Of a stretch of 40,415 nt of DNA, positions 17,118 through 26,028 are shown piece after piece (positions within the stretch are counted from its first letter, which is position 1; every line of letters begins with the position of its first letter). Location of the stretch: contig JBKPNX010000036.1 in the NCBI GenBank assembly GCA_046732855.1, positions 1 to 40,415 of the forward strand. The letters are read 5' to 3'. The stretch comes from JBKPNX01 sp046732855 (GTDB lineage: Bacteria > Pseudomonadota > Alphaproteobacteria > Geminicoccales > Geminicoccaceae). The notes below the pieces were generated by a model. That model was not told the DNA's origin and searched no databases. It saw only the letters and a program-made list of their open reading frames with translations. The translations under genes and the position numbers were made by a program.

Positions 17118-17528
17118 CGACGCTAGGGCGCCTAAGCGGGCGCGTCGGGCGCCGCCCGAAGCTGCAGACGGCGTTGCGCAACCGACGCGTTCGGCCTGGT
17201 AGCGCGGCGCCTGCAGCGTCCAGCTGGCGCGGCGTCGCGCTCGCCACGAGCCCGAGGCGGCGACCGACTGGCGCGCGCGATGTTGCCATGAGGCACGGCG
17301 GCTTCGAGGGCGGTGCGGCTGCCCGAGGAAAATCGCCGTGCGGCGGGTGGCCCCCGGCTCGGCGCTGCATGACGGTCGCCGTGGCGGCTGGCGAGCCCAA
17401 ATCGAGCAGCGCACCCGTGACCTCATCACCTTTTTCACAAGTCGCGCAGGCATATTGGCATCGCCGCGCTGCAGTGTCGATCGAGCGGGCAGCGGCTGCA
17501 TGGCAATCAGGGGGATGCAGGAAGCAAC

Positions 17529-17555
17529 GGGGGCCGGCGGCAGGCGCCGGCCCCC
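17529..17555 (-). terminator. Strong GC hairpin downstream of degP
   Basis: A perfect 11-bp inverted repeat: GGGGGCCGGCG (17529-17539) pairs with CGCCGGCCCCC (17545-17555) around a 5-base loop. It begins about 45 bp after the protease stop codon. The bases after it on the minus strand (GTTGCTTCC) are only weakly T-rich, so it may be a terminator or an mRNA-stabilising stem. Confidence 0.6.
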
Positions 17556-17600
17556 TCTTCACTGTCCTTCTCGGTCAAGGTTCCGTTCGGCGAACCTCGG

Positions 17601-19184
17601 TCAGGCGCGCTCGAGGCCGATCGCAACGAACCGGTTCTGGCCGTCGCGCTGAACGAGCAGCAGGACCGTGTGATCGCCCTGCTCCGCCGCCTCACGCACG
17701 GCATCGGCCACCGCCTTGGGGTCGCTGACCTGCTTGCGGTTGGCCTCGAGGATCACGTCGCCCGGCTGCAGGCCCTTTTCGGCCGCCGGGCTGCCCGGCT
17801 GCACGTCGGTCACTACCACGCCCTTGACGTCGGCCGGCAGCTGGAACTGCTGCCGCGCCTCCGGGGTGAGCTGCCCGAGCATCAGGCCGAGCTTGGGCGT
17901 ATCGCTCTGCTCCGGCTGCTTCTCGCCGGACAGCGCCGCCATCTGCTCCTCGCCAGGCATCTGACCGATCTCGACCTCGAGGGTCTTCTTGTCGCCGTCA
18001 CGCCAGACCACGACGTCGACGTTGGACCCAGCTTTGCTGTCGGCGACCGCGGTGGTGAGGTCGCGCAGTTCATGGATCTCGTGGCCGGCATAGCTCAGGA
18101 CCACGTCGCCCTGCTTGAAGCCGGCGCCCGCCGCCGGGCTGTCGGGCGTGACCTCTGCGACCAGGGCGCCCTTGGCGTCCTCCAGGCCGAGGCTCTTGGC
18201 CAGATCCTGATCCAGCGACTGAATGTGCACGCCGAGCCAGCCGCGCTCGACCTTTTGCCCCTCATGCAGCTGGTCGATGATCAGCTTGGCCTGATTCGAG
18301 GGGATCGCGAAGCCGATCCCGACGCTGCCCCCGGTCGGGCTGTGGATCGCCGTGTTGATCCCGATCACCTGGCCCTGGAGATTGAAGGTGGGGCCGCCCG
18401 AGTTGCCGCGGTTGATCGGGGCGTCGACCTGGAGGAAGTCGTCGTAGCGGCCGGCGCCGATCGCGCGGTGCTCGGCGGAGACGATGCCCGCCGTGACGGT
18501 CTCGCCGAGACCGAACGGATTGCCGATCGCGATCACCGGGTCACCGACCCGAACCGCATTGGAATCGCCGAACTCGACATAGGGCAACGGCTCCTTGGGG
18601 GAAATCTCCAGGACGGCCAGATCGGTATCGGGATCGGTGCCCGTCACCTTGGCCGGGAACTCGCGGCCGTCCTTCAGCGTGACGGTGATCTCGTCGGCGC
18701 CCTCGACCACATGGTAGTTGGTGGCAATGTGCCCGTGGGCGTGGAAAATGAAGCCGGTGCCGGCGCCCATCATCGGCATCTCGCCGCGCGGGCCGAAGGG
18801 CATGCCCTCGAACGGCTGGCCGCCGCGACCGAAGCGCTCCATGAAGCGCTTGAACATCTCGCTGCCGGGGCCCTGGAACTCTTCGAAGAACCGCTGGAAC
18901 TCCTCCGGATTGGCCTGGTACTCGCGCTGGCCGCTGGCGGTGGTCACGTTGCGCTTGGTGGTGACGCTGACCACCGCCGGCATCACCTTCTCCACCAGAT
19001 CCGCATAGCCGGGCCACGAGGGCACGACGCCCTGCGCTGCCGGCGGGCTGGTCATGGCCGGATTGTGCGCCTCGACGGAGGTCATACCGACCGCCAGGGC
19101 GCCGACCGCGGCAGACGACAGGGCGATCACCGCCGTGCGAAACGGTCGCCGCCGGCCGCCCTGGGCTGACTTCAGCATCTCCAT
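17601..19184 (-). CDS. degP: Do-family periplasmic serine protease (DegP/MucD type)
   Basis: 527 residues. Periplasmic protease-chaperone that degrades or refolds misfolded envelope proteins. An N-terminal signal or anchor (about 16-35, ending VEAHN) is followed by the trypsin-like domain. The catalytic triad is visible: His158 (TNYHVV), Asp188 (DTDLAVL), Ser262 (RGNSGGP). Two PDZ domains follow, beginning at GWLGVHIQSL and after GLMLGQLTPEARQQF, each with its carboxylate-binding loop. The long Phe/Glu-rich segment before His158 (about 94-138) is the flexible LA-like loop. ATG at 19184 has GAGGAG at good spacing. It is next to a two-component system that could control it, though with a hairpin and about 500 bp between. 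Confidence 0.96.
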   Translation of the reverse strand: MEMLKSAQGGRRRPFRTAVIALSSAAVGALAVGMTSVEAHNPAMTSPPAAQGVVPSWPGYADLVEKVMPAVVSVTTKRNVTTASGQREYQANPEEFQRFFEEFQGPGSEMFKRFMERFGRGGQPFEGMPFGPRGEMPMMGAGTGFIFHAHGHIATNYHVVEGADEITVTLKDGREFPAKVTGTDPDTDLAVLEISPKEPLPYVEFGDSNAVRVGDPVIAIGNPFGLGETVTAGIVSAEHRAIGAGRYDDFLQVDAPINRGNSGGPTFNLQGQVIGINTAIHSPTGGSVGIGFAIPSNQAKLIIDQLHEGQKVERGWLGVHIQSLDQDLAKSLGLEDAKGALVAEVTPDSPAAGAGFKQGDVVLSYAGHEIHELRDLTTAVADSKAGSNVDVVVWRDGDKKTLEVEIGQMPGEEQMAALSGEKQPEQSDTPKLGLMLGQLTPEARQQFQLPADVKGVVVTDVQPGSPAAEKGLQPGDVILEANRKQVSDPKAVADAVREAAEQGDHTVLLLVQRDGQNRFVAIGLERA

Positions 19185-19380
19185 GCTCGTCTCTCCTCAA
19201 TGACGCGAGCGGCTGACCGCCATCCCGCGATCTGCAACGGGGTTCGCTGACAGCAGTTGATGTAAGGCAATGACATGACCGCCGTCTGTCGGATGGATGA
19301 AGACTTCGTCATATTGGGGCGCCAACCGGAATATTGCCCAAGCACCCGCCTGCGTTCCGCATCGCGAGCCCTGCGCCGGC

Positions 19381-21183
19381 TCAGGTCAGCCACTCCTCGC
19401 GGGCGGCAAGGTCCAGCCAACGCCGTTCGGACGCGTGCAGCTCGTCCCGTGCCTTGGCCAGCCGAGCGATGCGCGCGGCGAACGCGTCGGGATCGCGCCG
19501 AAACAGATCGGCATCCGCCAGCTCGTCCTCGAGACGTCTGATTTCCGCGACCAGCGCATCCACCTGGCCGAGCAGCCGGTCGAGGTCGCGTTGCGCGCGC
19601 TCGCGCGTGCGTAGCGGGGTGGCGCCCTTCCCGATCTTGCTCGGTCGGGCGGGCCTCGTGGCCGCGGGCTTGGCCGATGGCGCCGGCGCGGCGCGCTGAC
19701 GCATCATGTCGCCATAGCCGCCGGCATACTCCTGCAGGCGGCCGTCGCCCTCGAACCCGATCACGCTGGTCACGAGCCGGTCGAGAAAATCGCGATCGTG
19801 ACTGACCAGTAGCAGGGTGCCACTGAACTCGACCAGCACCTCCTGCAGCAGATCGAGAGTGTCCACGTCCAGATCGTTGGTCGGCTCGTCGAGCACCAGC
19901 AGATTGGCCGGCCGCGCCAGCTGCTTCGCCAGCAGCAGCCGGTTGCGCTCGCCGCCCGAGAGCGCGCGAATGGCCGTGCGCGCCTGCTCCGGCCGGAACA
20001 GGAAATCGCGCAGATAGCCGATGACGTGCTGTTGCCGACCCTGCACGTCGACGTGATCGCCGCCGGCGGGACAGAGCGTTTCCCAGGGGGTAGCGTCGGG
20101 ATCGAGCGCGTCGCGGCGCTGGTCAACGACGCTGATGGCAAGATTGGCGCCAAGACGAACCCCGCCGGCATCCGGCGCCAGCTCGCCGAGCAGCAGACGG
20201 AGCAGCGTGGTCTTGCCGCAGCCGTTCGGCCCGACGATGCCGACGCGGTCGCCGCGCATGATGCGGGTCGAGAAATCCCGGACGACGGTACGGTCGCCAA
20301 AGCGCTTGGTGATCGCCGACGCTTCGATCACCAGGTGGCCGCCCGCCAGCTCGGTCGCCGCGCTGAGCTTGATCCGACCCTGCGGAGCCGGCCGTCGGGC
20401 CCGCTCGGCGCGCAACGCCTGCAGACGGCGCAGGCGCCCCTGATTGCGCCGGCGGCGGGCGGTGATGCCCTGATGCGACCATTCGGTCTCGACCTCGATC
20501 GTGCGGTCGAGCTTGCGCAGCTCGGCTTCCTCGTGTGCGAGGATCTGCTCGGACCAGGCCTCGAACGCGCCGAACCCGCGATCCAGCGCGCGCAGCCGGC
20601 CGCGATCGAGCCACCAGATCGAGCGGCTGATCGCGGTCAGGAAGGCGCGATCGTGGCTGACCACGACCAGACCGCCGCGCCGGCCAGCGATGTCTTGCTC
20701 GAGGCGCTCGATCGTCGGCAGGTCGAGATGGTTGGTCGGCTCGTCCAGCAGGAGAACGTCGGGCTCCCCGAGCAGGGCACGCGCGAGGTCGACCCGCCGC
20801 ACCGCGCCGGCCGAGAGATCCGCGACGCGCCGGGCGGGATCGATCTCGAGGCGATCGAGCACGGCCGCCGCGCGGTGGGCGGCAGACTCGCCGTGATCGA
20901 TGGCCTGCCCGCAGAGCGTCGCCTCGAGCGCGCTGAGTCGCGGATCCAGCTGCGGTTCCTGGGGCAGATAGGCGACCGCGCTGCGGACCCGTTGCAGCCG
21001 CTCGCCGCCGTCCAGCTCGATCAGTCCCGCGAGCACCTTGAGCAGGGTGGACTTGCCGGCGCCGTTGCGCCCGACCAGGGCGATGCGATCAGCATCGCTG
21101 ACCGCGGCGCTGAGCGCGCTGAATAGCGGCTCGGGACCGAGTCGAACGGTAGCGTTGCGCAGGGAGATGAGGAGGGATGACAT
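19381..21183 (-). CDS. uup: ABC-F ATPase, Uup-type
   Basis: 600 residues, cytosolic, without membrane domains. Two ABC cassettes: Walker A GRNGAGKST (38-46), signature LSAGAVRRVDLA and Walker B VLLLDEPTNHLD in the first; GPNGCGKTTL, LSGGERNRLLLAKQL and LVLDEPTNDLD in the second. A charged linker rich in Glu/Arg lies between (about 215-255), and a C-terminal coiled-coil (from about 540) follows a PAKP-type hinge. This tail marks Uup-type members, which bind DNA or ribosomes. Family roles are in translation quality control and in limiting precise transposon excision; resistance-type members are another possibility. The first signature reads LSAG instead of LSGG, a common change in ABC-F. It is a single gene between degP and the OmpA-type lipoprotein gene, all on the minus strand. 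Confidence 0.93.
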   Translation of the reverse strand: MSSLLISLRNATVRLGPEPLFSALSAAVSDADRIALVGRNGAGKSTLLKVLAGLIELDGGERLQRVRSAVAYLPQEPQLDPRLSALEATLCGQAIDHGESAAHRAAAVLDRLEIDPARRVADLSAGAVRRVDLARALLGEPDVLLLDEPTNHLDLPTIERLEQDIAGRRGGLVVVSHDRAFLTAISRSIWWLDRGRLRALDRGFGAFEAWSEQILAHEEAELRKLDRTIEVETEWSHQGITARRRRNQGRLRRLQALRAERARRPAPQGRIKLSAATELAGGHLVIEASAITKRFGDRTVVRDFSTRIMRGDRVGIVGPNGCGKTTLLRLLLGELAPDAGGVRLGANLAISVVDQRRDALDPDATPWETLCPAGGDHVDVQGRQQHVIGYLRDFLFRPEQARTAIRALSGGERNRLLLAKQLARPANLLVLDEPTNDLDVDTLDLLQEVLVEFSGTLLLVSHDRDFLDRLVTSVIGFEGDGRLQEYAGGYGDMMRQRAAPAPSAKPAATRPARPSKIGKGATPLRTRERAQRDLDRLLGQVDALVAEIRRLEDELADADLFRRDPDAFAARIARLAKARDELHASERRWLDLAAREEWLT

Positions 21184-21315
21184 GCCGGGCCTGGGACAGG
21201 ACGCCGGGCGCGCTCGGCGCCCGCACCCGGCGTTCTATCAGCCCGCGTCGCCCAGGGGAACGGCGGTCCGAATTCGGCGCCGTCGCCGAAAGGGCAAGGA
21301 CCGGTCGGAGCGTGG

Positions 21316-21975
21316 TCAGGTGGTCGACTGGACCAGGATCTCGACCCGGCGGTTGAGCTGCCGGCCGGCCTCGGTGCCATTGTCGGCGCGGGGCTCGAAC
21401 TCGCCGCGGCCGATGGCCCGTACCCGGTCGGACGGGACGCCCAGCATGTTCAGCTCGTCGCGCACCGCCATGGCGCGCCGCTCGGAGAGCAGCTGGTTGT
21501 AGCTGTCGGACCCCGCCGCGTCGGTGTGACCGACGATCGTGATGTCGTTACGATCGTACTTGCGCAGCACCTCGGCCAGCTTGGACAGGGTCGGCTTGAA
21601 CGCCGGCTTGATCGCCGCGCTGCCGAAATCGAACGAGATCTCGTTGGCGAGGGTGAGCTTGAGCAGATCGTCGCGCACCCGCTCCAGTTCGATCGCGTGG
21701 TCGGTGCGCTCGTTCGCCAGCTGCTGGCGCAGGTCCGCCTCCTGGCGGTCCATCAGGTAGCCGAGGCCGGCGCCGGCCGCGGTGCCGGCGGCGGCGCCGA
21801 TGATCGTGCCGCGCCCCCGATGGTCCTTGTCCAGGCGGTTGCCGAGGACGCCGCCGGCGACGGCGCCGACGCCCGCGCCCACCGCGGTCTTGTTCACCGA
21901 TTGGGTGCCGTCCGCGTGCGTCGTGCAGGCGGCGAGCAGCAGGGCACCAAGAACCGAGCACACCTTCATGCGCAT
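21316..21975 (-). CDS. OmpA-domain lipoprotein with glycine zipper
   Basis: 219 residues. Signal peptide with lipobox LLAAC (Cys17). Next a glycine-zipper membrane-like segment (GAGVGAVAGGVLGN to GTAAGAGLGYLMD, about 34-75), a short helical spacer, and a C-terminal OmpA/MotB peptidoglycan-binding domain: ISFDFGSAAIKP, TIVGHTDAAGSDSYN, LSERRAMAV, and GRGEFEPRADN with RQLNRRVEI. It resembles YiaD-type proteins that tie the outer membrane to the cell wall. I use the ATG at 21975 because GGAG lies 9 bases upstream; the ATG at 21990 has no such site. It is divergent from znuA, so a 281-bp spacer with a Zur box and a repeat motif serves both promoters. Confidence 0.92.
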   Translation of the reverse strand: MRMKVCSVLGALLLAACTTHADGTQSVNKTAVGAGVGAVAGGVLGNRLDKDHRGRGTIIGAAAGTAAGAGLGYLMDRQEADLRQQLANERTDHAIELERVRDDLLKLTLANEISFDFGSAAIKPAFKPTLSKLAEVLRKYDRNDITIVGHTDAAGSDSYNQLLSERRAMAVRDELNMLGVPSDRVRAIGRGEFEPRADNGTEAGRQLNRRVEILVQSTT

Positions 21976-22082
21976 TCGAGATTTCTCCATGGGAGTTGCC
22001 TTCCGGGCCAGATCGATCGAGGTCGCCATCGGAGCAGCGGCGGCCGCTTTCGGGCAGCCACGCGGGTTGTTGCAGACCCTGG

Positions 22083-22099
22083 TTAACGTCTGCCTAAGG
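22083..22099. promoter_or_regulatory. 11-bp-period direct repeat in the ompA-like/znuA spacer
   Basis: TTAACG (22083-22088) and CTAAGG (22094-22099) repeat with an 11-bp period, about 108 bp before the OmpA-type lipoprotein start. The pattern is like those at 3146-3162 and 17101-17117. It may be an OmpR/PhoB-type site, but two short half-sites can also arise by chance. Confidence 0.3.
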
Positions 22100-22171
22100 G
22101 GAGCGCTCGGGCGATCCCGAGCCGAATCACGGCGGCGGGGTATCGATAGCGCTTGAGCCGGGCGACCTCTA

Positions 22172-22190
22172 AATGTAATGGTATAACGTT
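22172..22190 (+). promoter_or_regulatory. Zur box upstream of znuA
   Basis: AATGTAATGGTATAACGTT is an imperfect 19-bp palindrome: AATGT at the left mirrors AACGTT at the right, with the GTAATG/GTATAAC core. It closely follows the known proteobacterial Zur operator, of the form GTTATAATATAAC, in an otherwise GC-rich region. It lies 66 bp before the znuA start, so zinc-bound Zur should repress this gene. A possible -35 (TTGAGC, 22153-22158) lies just upstream, with the box covering the -10 region. Confidence 0.75.
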
Positions 22191-22256
22191 CAGGAAATGA
22201 GCATGGGATCCACCTCGCGCCATCGTCGGGCCGGACCCGCGCCAGGAGCCGCAAGA

Positions 22257-23258
22257 ATGCGTTTGGTCGCACCGGCTGCGCTGCTGCTGCTCATGGCTCT
22301 CGCGCGCGCGCCCGCGGCGGCGGAGATCGACGTCGTGGTCAGCATCAAACCCGTGCATTCGTTGGTGGCGAGCGTGATGCAGGGCGTCGGCGAGCCGGTC
22401 CTTCTGGTCAAAGGCACCGGCTCCGAGCACAGCTACAGCCTGCGGCCGTCGGCAGCCCGTGCCCTCGAGCAGGCCGAGGTGGTGTTCTGGGTCGGCGAAG
22501 CGCTGGAGACATTTCTGGTCAAGCCCTTGAGCGCGCTTGCCGGGAACGCCAAGGTTGTCGAGCTGTGGCGGACGCCCGGCCTAACCCTCCTTCCGACCCG
22601 CGAAGGCGGCCTGTGGGAAGCGCATGGGCACGGCATTGACCATGCCGGCGCCGCTGCCGAGCACGGCGCAACGGGGCGGGCCGAGGCAGATGACGAGGAC
22701 GGCGCGCGCGAGGCGGAGGACGGCCACGGCGAGACCGACATGCACATCTGGCTCGATCCCGGCAACGCCACGGTGCTCGCCGCTGCGATCGCGTCCGCGC
22801 TGGGCGCCGCAGACCCGAACAATGCTGCACTCTACCAAGCCAATGCCGAGCGTCTGCGCCAGCAGCTGGACGCACTCGACCGTTCGCTGCGTGACCGGCT
22901 CGCGACGGTGACCGATCGTCCGTACGTCGTGTTCCACGACGCCTATCAGTATTTCGAGCGCCGCTACCGGGTGAAAGCCGTCGGCGCGATCGCCATCAAC
23001 CCCACGGTGCGACCGAGCGCGCAGCGGCTCGACGAGATTCATGAGCGGCTCGAACAGCTCGATGCGGCATGCGTGTTCGCCGAGCCGCAGTTCGAGCCGA
23101 CCCTCGTGGATACCGTGACCGAGGGCACGAGCGCGCGGACCGGCGTGCTCGATCCGCTCGGCGCAGCCATCGACGCCGGTCCCGGTCAGTACTTCCAGCT
23201 GATGAACGGCCTCGTCGATTCCCTGGTCGACTGCCTCGGCATGGCCAAATCGGGCTGA
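22257..23258 (+). CDS. znuA: Zinc ABC transporter substrate-binding protein
   Basis: 333 residues. Periplasmic protein that captures Zn(II) for the ZnuABC importer. Signal peptide (residues 1-22, ending PAAAE). Zinc ligands by comparison with E. coli ZnuA: His58 (with Glu57, in GSEHSYSL), His163 (TDMHIWLDP) and His227 (VFHDAYQYF). The central His/Asp-rich loop (about 121-160) has five histidines (123, 125, 129, 136, 157), a mark of zinc rather than manganese binding. The ATG at 22257 has AGGAG 9 bases upstream and begins the signal; the ATG at 22197 has no ribosome site. A Zur box precedes it. The permease and ATPase genes (znuBC) are not adjacent and must lie elsewhere. Confidence 0.95.
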   Translation: MRLVAPAALLLLMALARAPAAAEIDVVVSIKPVHSLVASVMQGVGEPVLLVKGTGSEHSYSLRPSAARALEQAEVVFWVGEALETFLVKPLSALAGNAKVVELWRTPGLTLLPTREGGLWEAHGHGIDHAGAAAEHGATGRAEADDEDGAREAEDGHGETDMHIWLDPGNATVLAAAIASALGAADPNNAALYQANAERLRQQLDALDRSLRDRLATVTDRPYVVFHDAYQYFERRYRVKAVGAIAINPTVRPSAQRLDEIHERLEQLDAACVFAEPQFEPTLVDTVTEGTSARTGVLDPLGAAIDAGPGQYFQLMNGLVDSLVDCLGMAKSG

Positions 23259-23379
23259 GCGCCTGCACCCGGCCGACGGTTTCCCTCGCCTTGCCGGGTA
23301 GGCCGAATTCCCCTATAGGGCCTCAGCCGGCGCGCGGCGCCTCGGCAGATCGCACCATGCGTGGACGACGGGTTCAGCG

Positions 23380-26028
23380 ATGCTGGACAAGACCTACCGG
23401 CCGGCCGAGATCGAGGCCAAATTCGACCGGCTGTGGCAGGAAGGCGGCTATTTCGCGCCGGTCGACGATCCGGCGGCGCGCCCCTACTGCATCGTCATCC
23501 CCCCGCCGAACGTCACCGGCAGCCTGCACATGGGCCATGCGCTCAACAACACGATCCAGGACACCCTGATCCGTTTCCATCGCATGCTCGGCCGGGCGGT
23601 GCTATGGCAGCCGGGCAGCGACCACGCCGGCATCGCCACCCAGATGGTGGTCGAGCGCGAGCTGGCGAAAGATGGCGTCACGCGCCGCGATCTCGGCCGC
23701 GCGAAGTTCGTCGAGCGGGTGTGGGCCTGGAAGGAGCGCTCGGGCGGCCAGATCAGCCAGCAGCTCCATCGCCTGGGCGCCTCGGCGGACTGGTCGCGCG
23801 AGCGCTTCACCATGGACGAAGGCCTGTCCGCGGCGGTGCGCAAGGTGTTCGTCGAGCTGTACCGCGAGGGCCTGATCTACAAGGACAAGCGTCTGGTCAA
23901 CTGGGACTGCCAGTTGCAGACCGCGGTGTCCGATCTTGAGGTCGACCAGAAGGAGGTTGACGGTCAGCTCTGGTATCTTCGCTATCCGATCGAAGGCGAG
24001 CCCGGCCGCCACATCACGGTCGCGACCACGCGGCCGGAGACCATGCTCGGCGACACCGGCGTCGCGGTCCATCCCGAAGATCCGCGCTATCGCGACCTGA
24101 TCGGCAAGCATGCGATCCTGCCGCTGGTCGGCCGCCGGCTGCCGATCATCGCCGACGAATACTCGGACCCGGACAAGGGCTCCGGCGCGGTCAAGGTCAC
24201 GCCGGGGCACGACTTCAACGACTTCGAGATCGGCCGCCGGCACGGCCTCGCGATGGTCAACATCATGGACCCGCGCGGCCATCTGAACGACGCGGTGCCG
24301 GAAGCCTATCGCGGGCTGGAGCGCTTCGCCGCGCGCGAGCGCGTCGTCGCCGATCTCGAGGCCGAGGGGCTGATCGAGAAGGTCGAGCCGATCCGCCACG
24401 CGGTGCCGTTCAGCCAGCGGTCCGAGACGCCGGTCGAGCCGATCCTGAGCGACCAGTGGTATGCCGACGCCAGGACGCTCGCGCAGCCGGCGATCGCCGC
24501 GGTCGAGCAGGGCCGCACCCGGTTCGTGCCGGAGCAATGGGCCAACACGTATTTCGAGTGGATGCGCAACATCCAGCCCTGGTGCATTTCGCGTCAGTTG
24601 TGGTGGGGGCACCAGATCCCGGCGTGGTACGGGCCCGACGGCGAGATCTTCGTGACGACCGAGGAGGCGGAGGCGCACGCTCTCGCCGAGCGCCACTACG
24701 GCCGGCGGGTCGAGCTCAGGCGCGACGAGGACGTGCTCGACACCTGGTTCTCCTCGGCGCTCTGGCCGTTCTCGACGCTCGGCTGGCCCGAGCGGACGCC
24801 CGAGCTCGCGCGCTTCTATCCGACCGACGTTCTGGTCACGGCCTACGACATCATCTTTTTCTGGGTCGCCCGGATGATGATGATGGGCCTGAAGTTCATG
24901 GGCGAGGTGCCGTTCCACGAGGTCTACATCCACGGCCTCGTGCGCGACGAGCACGGCCAGAAGATGAGCAAGAGCAAGGGTAACGTGATCGACCCGTTGA
25001 CCCTGATCGAGAAATACGGCGCCGATGCGCTGCGCTTTACCCTGCTGGCGAGCGTGGCCCAGGGCAGCGACGTCAAGCTCGGCGAGGGCCGCGTTCAGGG
25101 CTACCGCAACTTCGGCACCAAGCTGTGGAACGCGGCGCGCTTTTGCGAGCTGCACGGGTGCGATCTGGACCCGGCGTTCGATCCGGCCGCGTGCCGCGAC
25201 ATCGTCAACCGCTGGGCGATCAGCAAGCTGGTCCAGGCGGCGGCGCGCACCCGCGAGGCGCTCGAGCGCTATCGGTTCAACGAGGCGGCGGATGCGCTCT
25301 ACCAGTTCACCTGGAGCGAGTTCTGCGACTGGTATCTCGAGCTGGCCAAGCCCTCGCTCGAGGCCAACGATCCGGCCCGGCGCGACGAGACGCGCGCGAC
25401 CGCCGGCTGGGTGCTCGCCCAGCTGCTTCATCTGCTGCATCCGCTGACGCCGTTCGTGACCGAGGAGTTGTGGGAACGTCGCTATGGCGCGCCCGGCGGA
25501 CGGCTGATTGCGGCGCGCTGGCCCGAGCCCGGCGCGGATCTGATCGACCGCGAGGCGGAAGCGGAGCTGGATTGGCTGATCAGGCTGGTGACGGGGGTGC
25601 GCGCGGCGCGCAGCGCACTGGGCGTGCCGGCGGCGACGTGTCTGATGCTGCAGGCGCGCGATGCCGGACCTGCGACCCAGGCACGGCTCCAGCGCCATCG
25701 CGAGGCGATCCGGCACTTGGCCCGCTGCGCGGACCTCGAGATCGCGACCGGACCGGCACCAAGGGGCGCTGTTCAGGTGGTGGTGGACGAAGCGACCTAT
25801 GCGCTGCCGCTGGCCGGGGTGATCGATCTGGAGCAGGAGCGCCGGCGTCTCGATCGGGAGCTCGCGAAAGCCGCCGCCGAGCTCGAGCGCTTCGATCGGA
25901 AGCTGGCCAATCCGCAGTTCCTCGAGCGTGCGCCCGCCGAAGTGGTCGAGGAGCAGCGCGCGCGGCGCGCCGATGCCGAGCAGACCCGACAGAAGCTCGC
26001 CGTGGCGCGCGCGCGCATCGCGTCATGA
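23380..26028 (+). CDS. valS: Valyl-tRNA synthetase
   Basis: 882 residues, normal length. Class I synthetase that charges tRNA-Val; cytosolic and essential. Signature motifs: PPPNVTGSLHMGHALNN (41-57; the HIGH motif appears as HMGH) and KMSKSKGNVIDP (528-539). The editing domain is seen between them (TTRPETMLGDTGVAVHP). The anticodon-binding domain follows (NRWAISKLVQ, WSEFCDWYLE), and a C-terminal coiled-coil arm of Leu/Arg/Glu repeats (about 815-880) ends the protein, as is usual in ValS. ATG at 23380 has no strong ribosome site (only GGG about 10 bases upstream). Downstream the composition changes abruptly. Confidence 0.98.
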   Translation: MLDKTYRPAEIEAKFDRLWQEGGYFAPVDDPAARPYCIVIPPPNVTGSLHMGHALNNTIQDTLIRFHRMLGRAVLWQPGSDHAGIATQMVVERELAKDGVTRRDLGRAKFVERVWAWKERSGGQISQQLHRLGASADWSRERFTMDEGLSAAVRKVFVELYREGLIYKDKRLVNWDCQLQTAVSDLEVDQKEVDGQLWYLRYPIEGEPGRHITVATTRPETMLGDTGVAVHPEDPRYRDLIGKHAILPLVGRRLPIIADEYSDPDKGSGAVKVTPGHDFNDFEIGRRHGLAMVNIMDPRGHLNDAVPEAYRGLERFAARERVVADLEAEGLIEKVEPIRHAVPFSQRSETPVEPILSDQWYADARTLAQPAIAAVEQGRTRFVPEQWANTYFEWMRNIQPWCISRQLWWGHQIPAWYGPDGEIFVTTEEAEAHALAERHYGRRVELRRDEDVLDTWFSSALWPFSTLGWPERTPELARFYPTDVLVTAYDIIFFWVARMMMMGLKFMGEVPFHEVYIHGLVRDEHGQKMSKSKGNVIDPLTLIEKYGADALRFTLLASVAQGSDVKLGEGRVQGYRNFGTKLWNAARFCELHGCDLDPAFDPAACRDIVNRWAISKLVQAAARTREALERYRFNEAADALYQFTWSEFCDWYLELAKPSLEANDPARRDETRATAGWVLAQLLHLLHPLTPFVTEELWERRYGAPGGRLIAARWPEPGADLIDREAEAELDWLIRLVTGVRAARSALGVPAATCLMLQARDAGPATQARLQRHREAIRHLARCADLEIATGPAPRGAVQVVVDEATYALPLAGVIDLEQERRRLDRELAKAAAELERFDRKLANPQFLERAPAEVVEEQRARRADAEQTRQKLAVARARIAS

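Larger units (their letters stand above)
17092..17600. other. Gene-free stretch between the two-component system and degP
   Basis: About 509 bp. Short open frames on both strands are Arg/Pro/Ala-rich and have no ribosome sites, so I do not support any. It holds the possible autoregulatory repeats next to the regulator gene and a strong hairpin downstream of the protease gene. The promoter of the regulator-kinase operon must lie here. Confidence 0.6.

Noticed and set aside
23602..25716. 704-codon open frame opposite valS
   Set aside because: A shadow of high-GC valS; no recognisable motifs.
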